Positions 33,546-43,002 are shown, counted from the first letter of the stretch. The stretch is 64,000 nucleotides of DNA from UBA5448 sp045536965 (GCA_045536965.1 JAZSON010000032.1:62001-126000), one strand, 5' to 3'. Numbers and translations: made by a program. Notes: a model not told the origin generated them from the letters alone.

Positions 33546-33605
33546 GGAATAGCCGTATACCTCCGCCGTACTCCCCAAGGGCTGAAAAGGAAAGGAGAAA
33601 AGTCT

Positions 33606-34274
33606 ATGAAAAAGCGAAGCACCCTGCTTATTTTGACCGTGACGGTCATATGTTGTCTGGCAATGGCTTTGGTGGACGGTGTGCTCCGCCCCGGCTATGC
33701 AGTCAAATCGGCGATCAAGCTCGCACTTTTTATGCTGATACCGCTGATTGCCTCGACAACCGATCGAAGCGTGCTCTATCTGTCGCTGCTTCGACCCAAA
33801 AAGAAGGGACTGCTTGCGGCCATCGCTCTCGGTGTTGGCATCTACGGGGTGATCCTTGGCACTTATTTTTTGGTATCACCGTTTTTCGACTTCTCTCAGA
33901 TCGCCGGTGCCTTGACCGAAAACGTGGGTGTTACAAAAGACAACTTCCTCTACGTAAGCTTGTATATTTCCTTTGCAAATTCTTTCTTGGAGGAGTTCTT
34001 TTTCCGCGGCTTCGTCTTTACCAATCTGAAGCGGCACGCAAGCAGAAAATGGGCATACGTATTCAGTGCAGCCGCATTCAGTCTGTATCACGTGGCAATG
34101 ATGGTCGGTTGGTTTTCTCCGCTCCTCTTCTTACTCGTTATGGCGGGGCTCGTGATCGGCGGTATGATCTTTAACCTCCTCAATGAAAAGCTGGATACCA
34201 TCTATGGCTCCTGGCTGACCCATATGTTTGCCAACTTCGCCATCAACACCATCGGCTTCATGCTACTGAAATAA
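33606..34274 (+). CDS. CPBP-family intramembrane metalloprotease
   Basis: A 222-residue membrane protein of the CAAX/Abi (CPBP) family with about seven membrane segments. The EE-x3-R motif is present (E129-E130 in LEEFFFRGF), the first histidine motif is FSLYHVAMM, and the second is LTHMFANFAIN. Bacterial members act in envelope proteolysis or bacteriocin self-immunity; no bacteriocin gene is nearby. AAAGGAG precedes the ATG. Monocistronic with its own promoter and terminator. Confidence 0.9.
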   Translation: MKKRSTLLILTVTVICCLAMALVDGVLRPGYAVKSAIKLALFMLIPLIASTTDRSVLYLSLLRPKKKGLLAAIALGVGIYGVILGTYFLVSPFFDFSQIAGALTENVGVTKDNFLYVSLYISFANSFLEEFFFRGFVFTNLKRHASRKWAYVFSAAAFSLYHVAMMVGWFSPLLFLLVMAGLVIGGMIFNLLNEKLDTIYGSWLTHMFANFAINTIGFMLLK

Positions 34275-34287
34275 GTCGGTAACCGAA

Positions 34288-34325
34288 TAAAGTGCAGACC
34301 CTTTGTGATGGGTCTGCACTTTTTG
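34288..34325. terminator. Bidirectional terminator
   Basis: AAAGTGCAGACCC and its complement around an 8-nt loop, between the CPBP gene and the convergent oxidoreductase gene. Confidence 0.85.
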
Positions 34326-34335
34326 GTTACAAAGC

Positions 34336-35400
34336 TTACAGATCGTTTAAGCCCATGCCGCGCAGATCGGCGAGCATGTTGTTCTTTTCGGCGTTGTAAA
34401 GCGCCCAGATGACGCGGAGACTTTGCAGCGCGCTTCTGCCGTGGGTGAGGGGCTTTTTGCCGGTGCGGACACATTCGGCAAAATGTCTGATCTCGTACTG
34501 GGTCTCCTTGCTGATGTATTGATCGCCTCTCGACCAAAGCACCTTGTAGTTGCTCTTTTCGACCGGCTGACCGGGGATGTGCTTGCCCAAGGAATCATAG
34601 AATCTGACTTCGCCGGGGATGTGATCGTATTCGAGAAGACCCTTTTCCATCATGATCTGGAAGTCGTAGCACTGGCGGGAGCCGCGTGCGCCCCAGGTTG
34701 CACCGTGGTAGGCGACGACGCCGTTTTCAAATTTCATGACCAGTGCGCTGGTGCCCTCGCGGAGCATCCAGGGGGTGCCGTTTCTCGTGCCGAAATGTGC
34801 GCCCGAAACGGGGTTGCCCAAGAACCAAAGGAGAAGGTCGATGTAGTGACAGCCGTGGCTGAAAAGCTGACCGCCGCCGAGACGTCCGGTAAGCTCCCAG
34901 GATTGATTGCCGCCCAGTTCGATGTCGGCACCTGTCAGTTGTTCGGTCCAGATGGACATTTGCATGGGAACGCCGTATTTTCCCGAATCAAATTCTTCCT
35001 TGAGCTTGCGGATGCCTGCCCAGTAACGAACGGGGTAGGCACACATGAGGGTGACGTTCATTTCTTCGCATTTTTCGATCAAATTGATGCACTCTTCCTC
35101 GGTGTTGCAAAGGGGTTTTTCCATCATGACGTGCTTGCCGCGGGAGGCAAAATACATACCGCATTCATAATGCAGATCGTGGGGGAGAGCGACGAGAACG
35201 GCATCCACGAGATCCGCCATCTCTCTGTAATCGGTGTGAATGGAGGCGTTGTTGCCCAAAAATTCCGATACCGTTTTGGCTTTGGCGGGGTCGAGGTCGC
35301 AGCAGGCGACGATTTCTACGTCCTCTACCGTTTCAATACCGCGAAGATGCGCGGTCATCATACCACCGCAGCCGACGAGACCCATTTTAAGTTTTTTCAT
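34336..35400 (-). CDS. Gfo/Idh/MocA family NAD(P)-dependent oxidoreductase
   Basis: A 354-residue protein with a Rossmann fold (GLVGCGGMM at residues 7-15, acidic residue in CCDLDP), the EKPLCNTEEE loop with the catalytic Lys near residue 96, and a C-terminal alpha/beta domain with GCHYIDLLLWFLG. Members oxidise or reduce sugars, inositols and related polyols in the cytoplasm. GGAGGAACC precedes the ATG. The AraC regulator next door is divergent, a layout that usually means local control by a sugar signal. The substrate is not evident. Confidence 0.9.
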   Translation of the reverse strand: MKKLKMGLVGCGGMMTAHLRGIETVEDVEIVACCDLDPAKAKTVSEFLGNNASIHTDYREMADLVDAVLVALPHDLHYECGMYFASRGKHVMMEKPLCNTEEECINLIEKCEEMNVTLMCAYPVRYWAGIRKLKEEFDSGKYGVPMQMSIWTEQLTGADIELGGNQSWELTGRLGGGQLFSHGCHYIDLLLWFLGNPVSGAHFGTRNGTPWMLREGTSALVMKFENGVVAYHGATWGARGSRQCYDFQIMMEKGLLEYDHIPGEVRFYDSLGKHIPGQPVEKSNYKVLWSRGDQYISKETQYEIRHFAECVRTGKKPLTHGRSALQSLRVIWALYNAEKNNMLADLRGMGLNDL

Positions 35401-35557
35401 ATTGGTTCCTCCTTGACTTTTGTCGAAAGTTGTTTATAATATTTTTTGAATATATTTGGCTTATGGATGCATTATAGCATAAGCAAAAAGACCCGTCTTT
35501 GCACAAAAAGGACAAGAGTTTGCATAATCGGGTCGATTTCGGAAAGGAGTGGGAGAT
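35401..35557. promoter_or_regulatory. Divergent control region, oxidoreductase and AraC regulator
   Basis: 157 bp between divergent starts. A TATAAT for the oxidoreductase is at 35471-35476 (minus strand). GACCCG near 35490 and CGGGTC near 35530 form an inverted pair that could be a regulator site, but no consensus is known. Confidence 0.35.
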
Positions 35558-36409
35558 GTGCAATATTTCAGCACCATGTTAAGCGACGATCTGTCGGTGA
35601 CCGCTATCTACACAGCATTGCGCAATACCCTTTCCGTTGGAGTAATCTATCGTGGTGAATCGCATGCCTTCCCCGAACTGATTTACCTTGCCAAAGGACG
35701 CCGCACCGTGCTTGTCGATGGGGTGGAATATACGCTTTCGACAGGGGATATGATGATCTATGCTCCCGGCTCGTTCCACATGACCAAGGAGGGTATGGAT
35801 TCGCTTGCCTATATCATCAGCTTTGAGGTCAAGTCAAGCGCCCTGCCACTTTTGTATAACCGCGTTCTTCGATTAAACGGGGAGCAAAGGAAAAGCTTTG
35901 AGGTTGTCTTCGAGGACGTGATGTCGTCGCTTGAACTGAAAAGAAATGTCGGCTCGATCGGTATGGTTCCCAAGGAAAATACCCCCGAATACGTTCTGCA
36001 AAAAATCAAAAAAGGGCTTGAGATCTTTCTTTTGTCGCTGGAGGGCGGGGATTATTTTCCCAAGCCCACCGCCAAGGAAAGTGTGAAGAAAAAGGATATT
36101 GAGCGGATCAAAGCGTTTTTGACCGATCATATTGATCGAAAGCTTTCGCTGGAGGAGATCGCAAGGGGCTGCTCCATGAGCGTTTCGAAATTAAAGCTTC
36201 TGTTTCGCGGATACAGCGGCGGCGGCGCGATCGATTATTTTTCGGAACTCAAGATCATTCAGGCAAAGCGGGACATTGCCGCAGGGGAAAAGAACTTTTC
36301 GGAGATTGCCGAGGGGCTCGGATTTAGCTCTCTCCATTACTTTTCGCGGCAGTTTAAAAAGATTACGGGATTTTCACCGTCAGCCTATAAAAACGCATTG
36401 AGCGGATAA
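35558..36409 (+). CDS. AraC-family transcriptional regulator
   Basis: A 283-residue protein with an N-terminal cupin sensor domain (PELIYLAKGRRTVLVDG...LSTGDMMIYAPGSFH, residues ~35-80) and two C-terminal HTH motifs (SLEEIARGCSMSVSKLKLLF, then FSEIAEGLGFSSLHYFSRQFKK with the family signature ending GFSPSAYK). The GTG at 35558 has AAGGAG eight bases upstream; the GTG three codons earlier falls inside that site. It most likely controls the divergent oxidoreductase in response to a sugar. Confidence 0.88.
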   Translation: MQYFSTMLSDDLSVTAIYTALRNTLSVGVIYRGESHAFPELIYLAKGRRTVLVDGVEYTLSTGDMMIYAPGSFHMTKEGMDSLAYIISFEVKSSALPLLYNRVLRLNGEQRKSFEVVFEDVMSSLELKRNVGSIGMVPKENTPEYVLQKIKKGLEIFLLSLEGGDYFPKPTAKESVKKKDIERIKAFLTDHIDRKLSLEEIARGCSMSVSKLKLLFRGYSGGGAIDYFSELKIIQAKRDIAAGEKNFSEIAEGLGFSSLHYFSRQFKKITGFSPSAYKNALSG

Positions 36410-36410
36410 G

Positions 36411-36441
36411 AAAAGATGCACCGATCGGTGCATCTTTTTTA
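36411..36441. terminator. Bidirectional terminator
   Basis: AAAGATGCACC-GATC-GGTGCATCTTT between the AraC gene and the convergent 61-codon gene. Confidence 0.85.
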
Positions 36442-36444
36442 GTT

Positions 36445-36630
36445 TCAGTTGGACTTTTCGTCGGTGTCGTCGAGCTCCTCTAAAGCGTTTTTTACGGCGG
36501 CGATAACGAAGGCGGAAAAGGTGCAGGATTTGCCGCGGATGGCTTTTTCGACCGCTTCCACGGTATCGCAGGGGAAACGAACCGTTTTGTTTACCGTCGG
36601 GGGAACTGACGGGATCTTGAACTTACCCAT
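36445..36630 (-). CDS. Small ribbon-helix-helix-like protein
   Basis: A 61-residue protein. VNKTVRFPCDTVEAVEKAIRGKSCTFSAFVIAAVKNAL has the strand-helix-helix pattern of YlcI/YnfO-like or CopG-like proteins. The ATG at 36630 is chosen as it follows GAGCGAAAAATT; an in-frame start seven codons earlier lies inside galT. It begins 11 bp after the galT stop and is probably translated from the galT transcript. DNA binding is inferred from the pattern only. Confidence 0.6.
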   Translation of the reverse strand: MGKFKIPSVPPTVNKTVRFPCDTVEAVEKAIRGKSCTFSAFVIAAVKNALEELDDTDEKSN

Positions 36631-36640
36631 AATTTTTCGC

Positions 36641-37636
36641 TCACTTTGCAAGAAAACGCTGCACGGCGGCTTTCAGCTCAAGTGCCTTTTCTTCGGGGGC
36701 GGTGGGGTTGCAGTGCGCCCATGCACCCGTTTCGCAGGATGCCTGGAACTGTTGGCGGTCGGCGGCACGCATGGGAGGATAATACTCGATGTGGAAATGA
36801 TAATTTTTCTCGATCTCGGATTGGTTTTCCATGTTGACCGGCGCGTTGTGCATACACATCATGTAGGGGAAACGGGTGTCAAAGAGTGCATCGTACCCGC
36901 CCGAAACGGCGCGCATGGCTTTGCCGAGGTTTTCTCTTTCGCTCTTTGTAAATTGCGCGATGTTACCCTTGTGTGCTTTTGCCGTGATATACACCCCGTA
37001 GGCATAGTCGGCAAAGTAGGGGATGTAGGCGATAAAATCGTCGTTTTGATAGACGATGCGCTTGTCGGATGCAATTTCGGCTTCGTTCATGCGGCAGAAA
37101 AGGCATTTTTGATTTTTTTCGGCATACTCACGGCAGGCATCCAGCTCCAGCTCGATTTTTTTGGGGAGTTTGGAAAAAGCGTAAATTTGGCCGTGAGGGT
37201 GGGGCATGGTCACGCCCACTACATCGCCGCGGTTTTCAAAAATAAAAACATATCGGATGTTTTTGTCCAAGGACAGTTTGGTGAATCGGTCGGCCCAGAG
37301 ATCAACCAGTTTGTTCATGTGTGCATCCGACAGATCGCACATATTGCCGTGATGGTCGGGTGAAAAGAGAATGACCTCGCATTTGCCGTAGGAGGGGGCC
37401 ATTTGTCCATACAAATCTTCAAATCCTGCGGGCAGCGCATCGGTGTCGCAGGGCGGAGGGGTTACCGATAAGGCGGGGAAATCATTGTCATATTTATGGA
37501 CGTCATAATGATCCGGAACTTTTCCGGAACCGGGGCAAAAGGGGCAAAAATCTTTGGGCATATTGGGGCGATTTTGGCGATTGGAAGCAATCATGACCCA
37601 ATCTTGTATCATGGGATTGTAGCGAAGTTCAGCCAT
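36641..37636 (-). CDS. galT: Galactose-1-phosphate uridylyltransferase
   Basis: A 331-residue class I GalT. The active-site triad HPHGQ is at residues 146-150 (nucleophile H148), the structural metal site includes FCPFCPG near residue 32, and NYHFHIEYYPP near residue 275 is the C-terminal histidine motif. The enzyme swaps UMP between UDP-glucose and galactose-1-phosphate in the Leloir pathway. galK and galE are not in the window. A GH4 alpha-galactosidase-like gene at 45-46 kb could feed galactose to it. AGGAGA precedes the ATG. Confidence 0.95.
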   Translation of the reverse strand: MAELRYNPMIQDWVMIASNRQNRPNMPKDFCPFCPGSGKVPDHYDVHKYDNDFPALSVTPPPCDTDALPAGFEDLYGQMAPSYGKCEVILFSPDHHGNMCDLSDAHMNKLVDLWADRFTKLSLDKNIRYVFIFENRGDVVGVTMPHPHGQIYAFSKLPKKIELELDACREYAEKNQKCLFCRMNEAEIASDKRIVYQNDDFIAYIPYFADYAYGVYITAKAHKGNIAQFTKSERENLGKAMRAVSGGYDALFDTRFPYMMCMHNAPVNMENQSEIEKNYHFHIEYYPPMRAADRQQFQASCETGAWAHCNPTAPEEKALELKAAVQRFLAK

Positions 37637-37654
37637 TTTGTGTGTCTCCTACTA

Positions 37655-37696
37655 TAAAAAATCGGTTGCCGCGCGGGATTTCACGCGGCAACCGTT
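37655..37696 (-). terminator. Terminator of pnp
   Basis: CGGTTGCCGCG and CGCGGCAACCG pair around a short loop; on the minus strand a T run follows. Confidence 0.85.
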
Positions 37697-37708
37697 GTGC
37701 ATGAGAAA

Positions 37709-39799
37709 TTATTCGTCCATTGCATCTTTGCGGGACAGATTGATTCTGCCCTTATCGTCGATCTCAATCAGTTTGACTTTGATGACATCGCCGACGCTGA
37801 CAACATCCTCTACCTTGGCAACGCGCTGTTTGTCCAACTTGGAAATGTGAACCAAACCTTCTTTGCCGGGGGCGAATTCAACGAAAGCACCGAAGGTCAT
37901 CAAACGGGTAACGGTACCTGTGTAGACAGTGCCGATGACGGGATCCAATGCGATGGCGTTGATCATGTCGAGGGCTCTGTATCCGGCATCGCGATCGACC
38001 GCTGCAATAAAGATGCTACCGTCATCTTCGATGTCAATCTTGGCGCCGGTTTCAGCGACGATCTTTTGGATCACTTTGCCGCCCGAACCGATGACTTCGC
38101 GGATCTTATCGGGATGAATCTTGGTGGTGATCATTTTGGGTGCATAGGGCGAAACGTCGGGACGGGGCTCGGCGATTGCTTTGAGCATGATTTCATCCAA
38201 GATGTACATTCTGGCAGTGTAGGTGGTATCAAGTGCCTGACGGATGATCTCGGGGGTCAAACCATCGATCTTCAAGTCCATCTGAATGGCAGTGATGCCG
38301 TCTTTGGTACCTGCAACCTTAAAGTCCATATCGCCGAAGAAGTCCTCAAGACCCTGAATGTCGATCATGGTCATCCAGCGATCGTCCTCGGTGATAAGGC
38401 CGCAGGAGATACCTGCAACGGGTTTTTTAATCGGAACGCCTGCATCCATCAAAGCAAGGGTGGAGGCACAGATAGAACCCTGCGAGGTAGAACCGTTGGA
38501 GGAAACCACTTCGGAAACCAAACGAATGGCATAGGGGAATTCGTCCTGCGAGGGGATCATGGGAGCCAAGGCACGTTCTGCCAAAGCACCGTGACCGATT
38601 TCACGTCTGCCGGGGCTGCGGGAGGCTTTGGCTTCACCGACGGAGTAGCCGGGCATGTTGTAGTGGTGCATGTAACGCTTGTATTCTTCATCATCAATGC
38701 CGTCGAGCAGCTGTCTGTCACCGATGGGGCCGAGGGTGGCCGAGGTGAGAACCTGCGTCTGGCCGCGCGTGAATAGACCGGAGCCGTGCACACGGGGGAG
38801 AAGACCGACTTCTGCGGCAAGCGGACGAATTTGATCGAGGCGGCGGCCGTCAACACGTTTGCCGTCGTCAAGCAGCCATCTGCGCACTACGAATTTCTGC
38901 AGTTTGTACAGACATTCGCCGATCTGGCCAACCAATTCGGGATACTGTTCGTCGAATTGTGCGTGCACCTTTTCGGTGACAACCTGCATGGCCTTGTCGC
39001 GCACGGTTTTGTCATCAGTGTCCAAAGCGGCGCGGACATCATCGATGGCGAACTCTTTGATCGCATCATACAGATCGTGGTCAACTTCGCAGGATTGGTA
39101 AGCAAACTTGGGTTTGCCCACTTCTGCAACGATGGATTCGATGAAGCTGATCAATTCGCGGGTCTGGTTGAAGGCGAACATAATGGCATCGAACATGTCA
39201 TCGTTGTTCACTTCTTTAGCGCCCGCTTCAATCATGACGACCTTTTCCTTGGAGGAAGCGACCGTCAATTCAAGGGTGCTGACTTCTCTTTGTGCGGCGG
39301 TGGGGTTGGCAACAAATTTGCCGTCTACCATACCGACGAACATGCCACCGATAGGTCCGTTCCAAGGAATATCCGAAATGGACAGAGCGATGGAAGCACC
39401 AATCATAGCGGTAATCTCGGGCGAGCAGTCGGGATCGACTGAAAGCACGAGGAGGGACAGACATACGTCGTTATGCAGATCCTTCGGAAAAAGGGGACGC
39501 ACGGGGCGGTCGATGACACGGGAGGTCAAGATCGCTTTTTCGGTGGGTCTGCCTTCTCTTTTCAAGAAGCTGCCGGGGATTTTGCCGACCGCGTACAAAC
39601 GCTCTTCAAAATCCACCGAAAGAGGAAGGAAATCAATTCCGTCGCGGGGAGCGGCGCTCGCAGTGGCGTTCGCCAAGATAACGGTATCACCATACCGAAT
39701 CAGACAAGAGCCATTAGAGAGCTGGGAGATTTTGCCGGTTTCAACAACCAAGGGTCTGCCGGCATACTCCATTGAAAAAGTTTTGTATTGTTCGAACAT
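37709..39799 (-). CDS. pnp: Polyribonucleotide nucleotidyltransferase (PNPase)
   Basis: A 696-residue PNPase: two RNase PH domains (residues ~10-230 and ~315-540; RSPGRREIGHGALAERAL is the conserved active-site block), a helical linker, a KH domain with VIGSGGKVIQKI near residue 565 and a C-terminal S1 domain (TVYTGTVTRLMTFGAFVEF). It degrades RNA 3' to 5' with phosphate and is part of RNA decay complexes. GGAA precedes the ATG. It sits 30 bp behind rpsO, the usual Bacillota order. Confidence 0.98.
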   Translation of the reverse strand: MFEQYKTFSMEYAGRPLVVETGKISQLSNGSCLIRYGDTVILANATASAAPRDGIDFLPLSVDFEERLYAVGKIPGSFLKREGRPTEKAILTSRVIDRPVRPLFPKDLHNDVCLSLLVLSVDPDCSPEITAMIGASIALSISDIPWNGPIGGMFVGMVDGKFVANPTAAQREVSTLELTVASSKEKVVMIEAGAKEVNNDDMFDAIMFAFNQTRELISFIESIVAEVGKPKFAYQSCEVDHDLYDAIKEFAIDDVRAALDTDDKTVRDKAMQVVTEKVHAQFDEQYPELVGQIGECLYKLQKFVVRRWLLDDGKRVDGRRLDQIRPLAAEVGLLPRVHGSGLFTRGQTQVLTSATLGPIGDRQLLDGIDDEEYKRYMHHYNMPGYSVGEAKASRSPGRREIGHGALAERALAPMIPSQDEFPYAIRLVSEVVSSNGSTSQGSICASTLALMDAGVPIKKPVAGISCGLITEDDRWMTMIDIQGLEDFFGDMDFKVAGTKDGITAIQMDLKIDGLTPEIIRQALDTTYTARMYILDEIMLKAIAEPRPDVSPYAPKMITTKIHPDKIREVIGSGGKVIQKIVAETGAKIDIEDDGSIFIAAVDRDAGYRALDMINAIALDPVIGTVYTGTVTRLMTFGAFVEFAPGKEGLVHISKLDKQRVAKVEDVVSVGDVIKVKLIEIDDKGRINLSRKDAMDE

Positions 39800-39829
39800 T
39801 GCCAGTTCCTTTCTTGCTGCGACGAAAAA

Positions 39830-40096
39830 TTACTTTCTCAGGTTGAGCTTTTCGATAATGGCACGGTAACGTGTGATATCTTTTTTCATCAGATAGTTCA
39901 GCAGATTTCTTCTGTGACCAACCATTTTCAAAAGACCTCTGCGAGAGTGATGGTCTTTGTGGTTGACTTTCAGGTGCTCGTTAAGGGTGTTGATTCTGTT
40001 GGTCAGAATAGCAATCTGAACCTCGGGCGAGCCTGTGTCGGTACCGTGCACACGGTAATTTGAAATAATTTCTTGTTTGACTTGTTTCTCCATCAT
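39830..40096 (-). CDS. rpsO: 30S ribosomal protein S15
   Basis: An 88-residue S15 with the normal length and conserved TGSPEVQIAILTNRI and DHHSRRGLLKMVGHRRNLLNYL segments that bind 16S rRNA helices 20-22. GGAGGTGA lies seven bases before the first ATG; a second ATG follows at once and could also serve. First gene of rpsO-pnp. Confidence 0.98.
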   Translation of the reverse strand: MMEKQVKQEIISNYRVHGTDTGSPEVQIAILTNRINTLNEHLKVNHKDHHSRRGLLKMVGHRRNLLNYLMKKDITRYRAIIEKLNLRK

Positions 40097-40221
40097 GATG
40101 GATTCACCTCCGTAAAATATTTGCCGTCAACCCGGTCAAGGGTGGGTGAATACGCTGCCGATTACGGCAGTCCGTCGTCCCTAAACTGCGTCGCGGTCAT
40201 GGTCAAAACAGACCATTTCGC
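40097..40221 (-). promoter_or_regulatory. rpsO leader, probable S15 autoregulatory region
   Basis: A 125-nt untranslated leader with at least two hairpins on the minus strand (ATGGTC...GACCAT and CTGCCG-TAAT-CGGCAG). S15 in several Bacillota represses its own mRNA through a structured leader, which makes that role likely here. The known S15-leader motif could not be checked directly. Confidence 0.4.
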
Positions 40222-40250
40222 ATTATAACACAAAGAAAATGAAAAGTAAA
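40222..40250 (-). promoter_or_regulatory. Sigma-A promoter of rpsO-pnp
   Basis: TTTACT and TATAAT with 17 bp spacing on the minus strand, upstream of the rpsO leader. Confidence 0.65.
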
Positions 40251-40328
40251 GGATATTTTTTGTTTTTCTCAAAAAAATTCCTGTTGTCCCATTTTTTTCC
40301 AAAATGACCTTTGTTTTTTTCCTTGTGT

Positions 40329-40362
40329 TTGACAAATCCCGCCTATTGACGGTGTGTATAAT
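40329..40362 (+). promoter_or_regulatory. spoIIE promoter with 22-bp spacer and overlapping Spo0A-box-like site
   Basis: TTGACA at 40329 and TATAAT at 40357 are perfect hexamers but 22 bp apart, too far for ordinary sigma-A recognition. The reverse strand over the -35 reads TGTCAAA, one mismatch from the Spo0A box TGTCGAA. Spo0A-activated sigma-A promoters (spoIIG, spoIIE in Bacillus subtilis) share such long spacing. Confidence 0.65.
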
Positions 40363-40395
40363 AAGGGCAATTCTATAAAGGAAGGGAAAACGAAT

Positions 40396-42870
40396 ATGCA
40401 GGACACAAAAGAAAGCCCGAAATTAAAAGAGGTTTGCGGCGAAAATGAGGCGCCGCAAACAATAAAACATATGATCGCATTGCTGTGGCGGGAAACCAAG
40501 AAGCACGCAAGGGAGAATTTTGTCAAGTGGCGCGGAAGAATGTATGGCGCTATCACCACCGACATAGGGGGTAAAAGCGTGATCTCTTACTTGGCATTTG
40601 CGCGTTTGTTTGGTTGTTTGTTGCTGTGCTTTTTTGCAGGGTTGGCTCAATTGTCTGAGGGGGTATATCCCGTAGGGCTTGCCTTTTGCGCCTCTTTTGG
40701 CAAACAAGCGCGAGTGGATCAAATGAGCGGTAAACGCATACGCACTTTTTCGACTGCCGTGGCCATGGCGGGGGTATTTTTATCCTTTTTCTTTCTGGAA
40801 AAGGTGACGTGGGTATACCTCTCCTTTGCCTTGTCTTTGATTTGTATTCGCGGTTTTTTGACTTCTTGGCGGTTTGACGAGCCGCAATTTAATCGGATTG
40901 GTTTGGCGGGCGTGTTGGGCTTGAGTGTGTCACTTGCCTCGGTGTTTCTTTTGGGAAGCGAGCGATTTCTTTGGAGTGACATCATATTGATGACCCTGGC
41001 AACACCGCTTTTTGCCTATCTGTGCAGCAGTATATATACAGATACGTTTCTTTGTCCCGAGGGAAACCATCATTTTCTGCCGGAGCGGATGGGCGAAAGC
41101 GCATTGCTGTTTGCCTGTGTACATACTTTGTCCGATGTTTTAATCGGCGGTGTTTCCATAGGGTTTTCTGCGGCCGCTCTTTTGACTCTCGCGGCGGCGC
41201 GCACACGCGGTCCGGTGGCAGGAGGACTTTGCGGTATGTTTATCGGGTTTGCCTCGGGTGGGTTGTATGGATTGGGGAGCTCTTGCGGTGTGCTCGGTTG
41301 CAGCGGCTTTTTTGCGGGGTTGTTTTTTTCAAACTCTTTGATTGGTGTGGCGGTTTTCTTTTTAGTATCCTTCGGCGCCGCTGTGATTTCCTATGATCCT
41401 GCGGTTTTTTGGAATGTTCTGACCGATATTTTACTCGGCATTGCCGTATTTTATCCGCTTTTACCCCTTCTTCCCGAAAACAAAAGGGGTCCCGAGCAGA
41501 TCGGGCGTTTTGCTCTGCGGGAGGATGGTATGCGTGCCGAGTGGGTTAAAAATAAAATAGATGCCCTCTCCCGTGCTTTTTTGTCCCTCTCTATTTCCTT
41601 TTCGGATGTTTCGGAGGGACTGAAAAAACCGCGCATTACCGAGATAAAAGAAATGACCGCATCGGTCTGTAAGAACGCATGTGAGCATTGCGCGAGTGCC
41701 GTGACCTGCTGGGGGAAAACATACATGCAAAGCGATGAGGTGCTTTCCTTTCTTTCTTTGCGGTTGAGTGAGGTGGACAAAATACGGGAAGATGATGTTC
41801 CTGCGCGTTTTCGGAGTCAATGCAGGCGGCTGTCGCAAGTGGTGGAGCGACTCAATGAACGCTACCGCAATATGAGAAGGCGGCGAAATGCCGATGATGC
41901 CACGGGGCTTTTGTCGGCGGAGTACAGCGCCTTGGCGGGGCTTTTGCACGAAACTGCCGATGGGCTTGAGGAAAATGTCGGCAAAAATCCCCATGCGGTA
42001 GCCTGCGCCGAAAGAGCATTGGAAGAACTATCTCTTGACAGAAAAAACTTCAGTGTGTACGGCAAAAGAAGTCCCGTGATTGATGTTTTTGGTATCACAC
42101 CCGAAAATGCGGGCTTTACTGCCCATGAAGCGGCGCAAGCTTTTTCTCGTGCTTTTGGCTGTCCTTTTGCCTCTCCTGCGTTTGTTTACCGCGAAGGAAG
42201 AAGTATGATGCGTATGAAAAAGAAAAGACGTCTTTCGCTGGAATGTGCCAAGAAAAGCCGTGCCAAACGGGGAGAAACGCAAAACGGAGATACCGTCAGC
42301 TTCTTTGAAAATGAAGATGAGTGTTTTTTTGCACTGCTGTGTGATGGGATGGGGAGTGGACGGGATGCCGCCCTTACCTCTCGTCTTTCGGGGTTGATGG
42401 TGGAAAGGCTGATGCGATGTGTGTCCACCAAGCACGCGCCGCTCGAAATGCTCAATCATGTTCTTTTGTCCAAGCCTGATGAAAGTTTTGCTACCGTAGA
42501 TCTTTTGGAGATCGATTTGCTGGAGGGGGTGGCCACCTTCATCAAAGCGGGAGCTGCTCCCAGTTTTGTGGTGCGGGAGGAAAATCTTTACAAAATATCC
42601 TCCAAGACACCGCCCGCAGGCACTTGGAAGGTCATGCGTGCCGAACAGACCACCATGGAGCTGTTTGACGGTGATGTCATCGTTATGATTTCTGATGGTC
42701 TGATCGAAAACGGGGAAGCGCCCGACAAACTTTTGCGCACCCTTGCCTTTGATATGCAGCCTCGTCCTGCTGATATGGCCGAAAAATTGATTTTTGAATC
42801 GGCGGACTTTACCAAAGGCGCATCGGATGATATGACGGCTGTGGTTATCCGTGTCAAGGAAGAAAAATAA
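40396..42870 (+). CDS. spoIIE: Stage II sporulation protein E (PP2C phosphatase)
   Basis: An 824-residue protein with the SpoIIE layout: cytoplasmic N-terminus (~1-65), about ten membrane segments (~66-360), a regulatory region (~390-590) and a C-terminal PP2C domain with LLCDGMGSGRDA (D650) and SDGLIENGEAP near residue 770 as metal-binding motifs. It dephosphorylates the anti-anti-sigma factor SpoIIAA in the forespore, thereby activating sigma-F, and takes part in polar septation. The ATG at 40396 has GGAAGGG upstream; an earlier in-frame start overlaps the promoter. Its presence marks the organism as a spore former. Confidence 0.95.
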   Translation: MQDTKESPKLKEVCGENEAPQTIKHMIALLWRETKKHARENFVKWRGRMYGAITTDIGGKSVISYLAFARLFGCLLLCFFAGLAQLSEGVYPVGLAFCASFGKQARVDQMSGKRIRTFSTAVAMAGVFLSFFFLEKVTWVYLSFALSLICIRGFLTSWRFDEPQFNRIGLAGVLGLSVSLASVFLLGSERFLWSDIILMTLATPLFAYLCSSIYTDTFLCPEGNHHFLPERMGESALLFACVHTLSDVLIGGVSIGFSAAALLTLAAARTRGPVAGGLCGMFIGFASGGLYGLGSSCGVLGCSGFFAGLFFSNSLIGVAVFFLVSFGAAVISYDPAVFWNVLTDILLGIAVFYPLLPLLPENKRGPEQIGRFALREDGMRAEWVKNKIDALSRAFLSLSISFSDVSEGLKKPRITEIKEMTASVCKNACEHCASAVTCWGKTYMQSDEVLSFLSLRLSEVDKIREDDVPARFRSQCRRLSQVVERLNERYRNMRRRRNADDATGLLSAEYSALAGLLHETADGLEENVGKNPHAVACAERALEELSLDRKNFSVYGKRSPVIDVFGITPENAGFTAHEAAQAFSRAFGCPFASPAFVYREGRSMMRMKKKRRLSLECAKKSRAKRGETQNGDTVSFFENEDECFFALLCDGMGSGRDAALTSRLSGLMVERLMRCVSTKHAPLEMLNHVLLSKPDESFATVDLLEIDLLEGVATFIKAGAAPSFVVREENLYKISSKTPPAGTWKVMRAEQTTMELFDGDVIVMISDGLIENGEAPDKLLRTLAFDMQPRPADMAEKLIFESADFTKGASDDMTAVVIRVKEEK

Positions 42871-43002
42871 AACCGAGCATAGTTTTTTCTTGCGTTTATA
42901 TATAGTAATGGGAAATGTATATCCCCCTTTACAAATGGGGTGAAATGGTTTAAAATAAAAAAGCGGGCATACCGCACATATCCTTAAAAAAGGACATTGC
43001 CC

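Noticed and set aside
37697..38776. A 359-codon plus-strand frame over pnp
   Set aside because: Antisense to the clearly conserved PNPase; no start signals.
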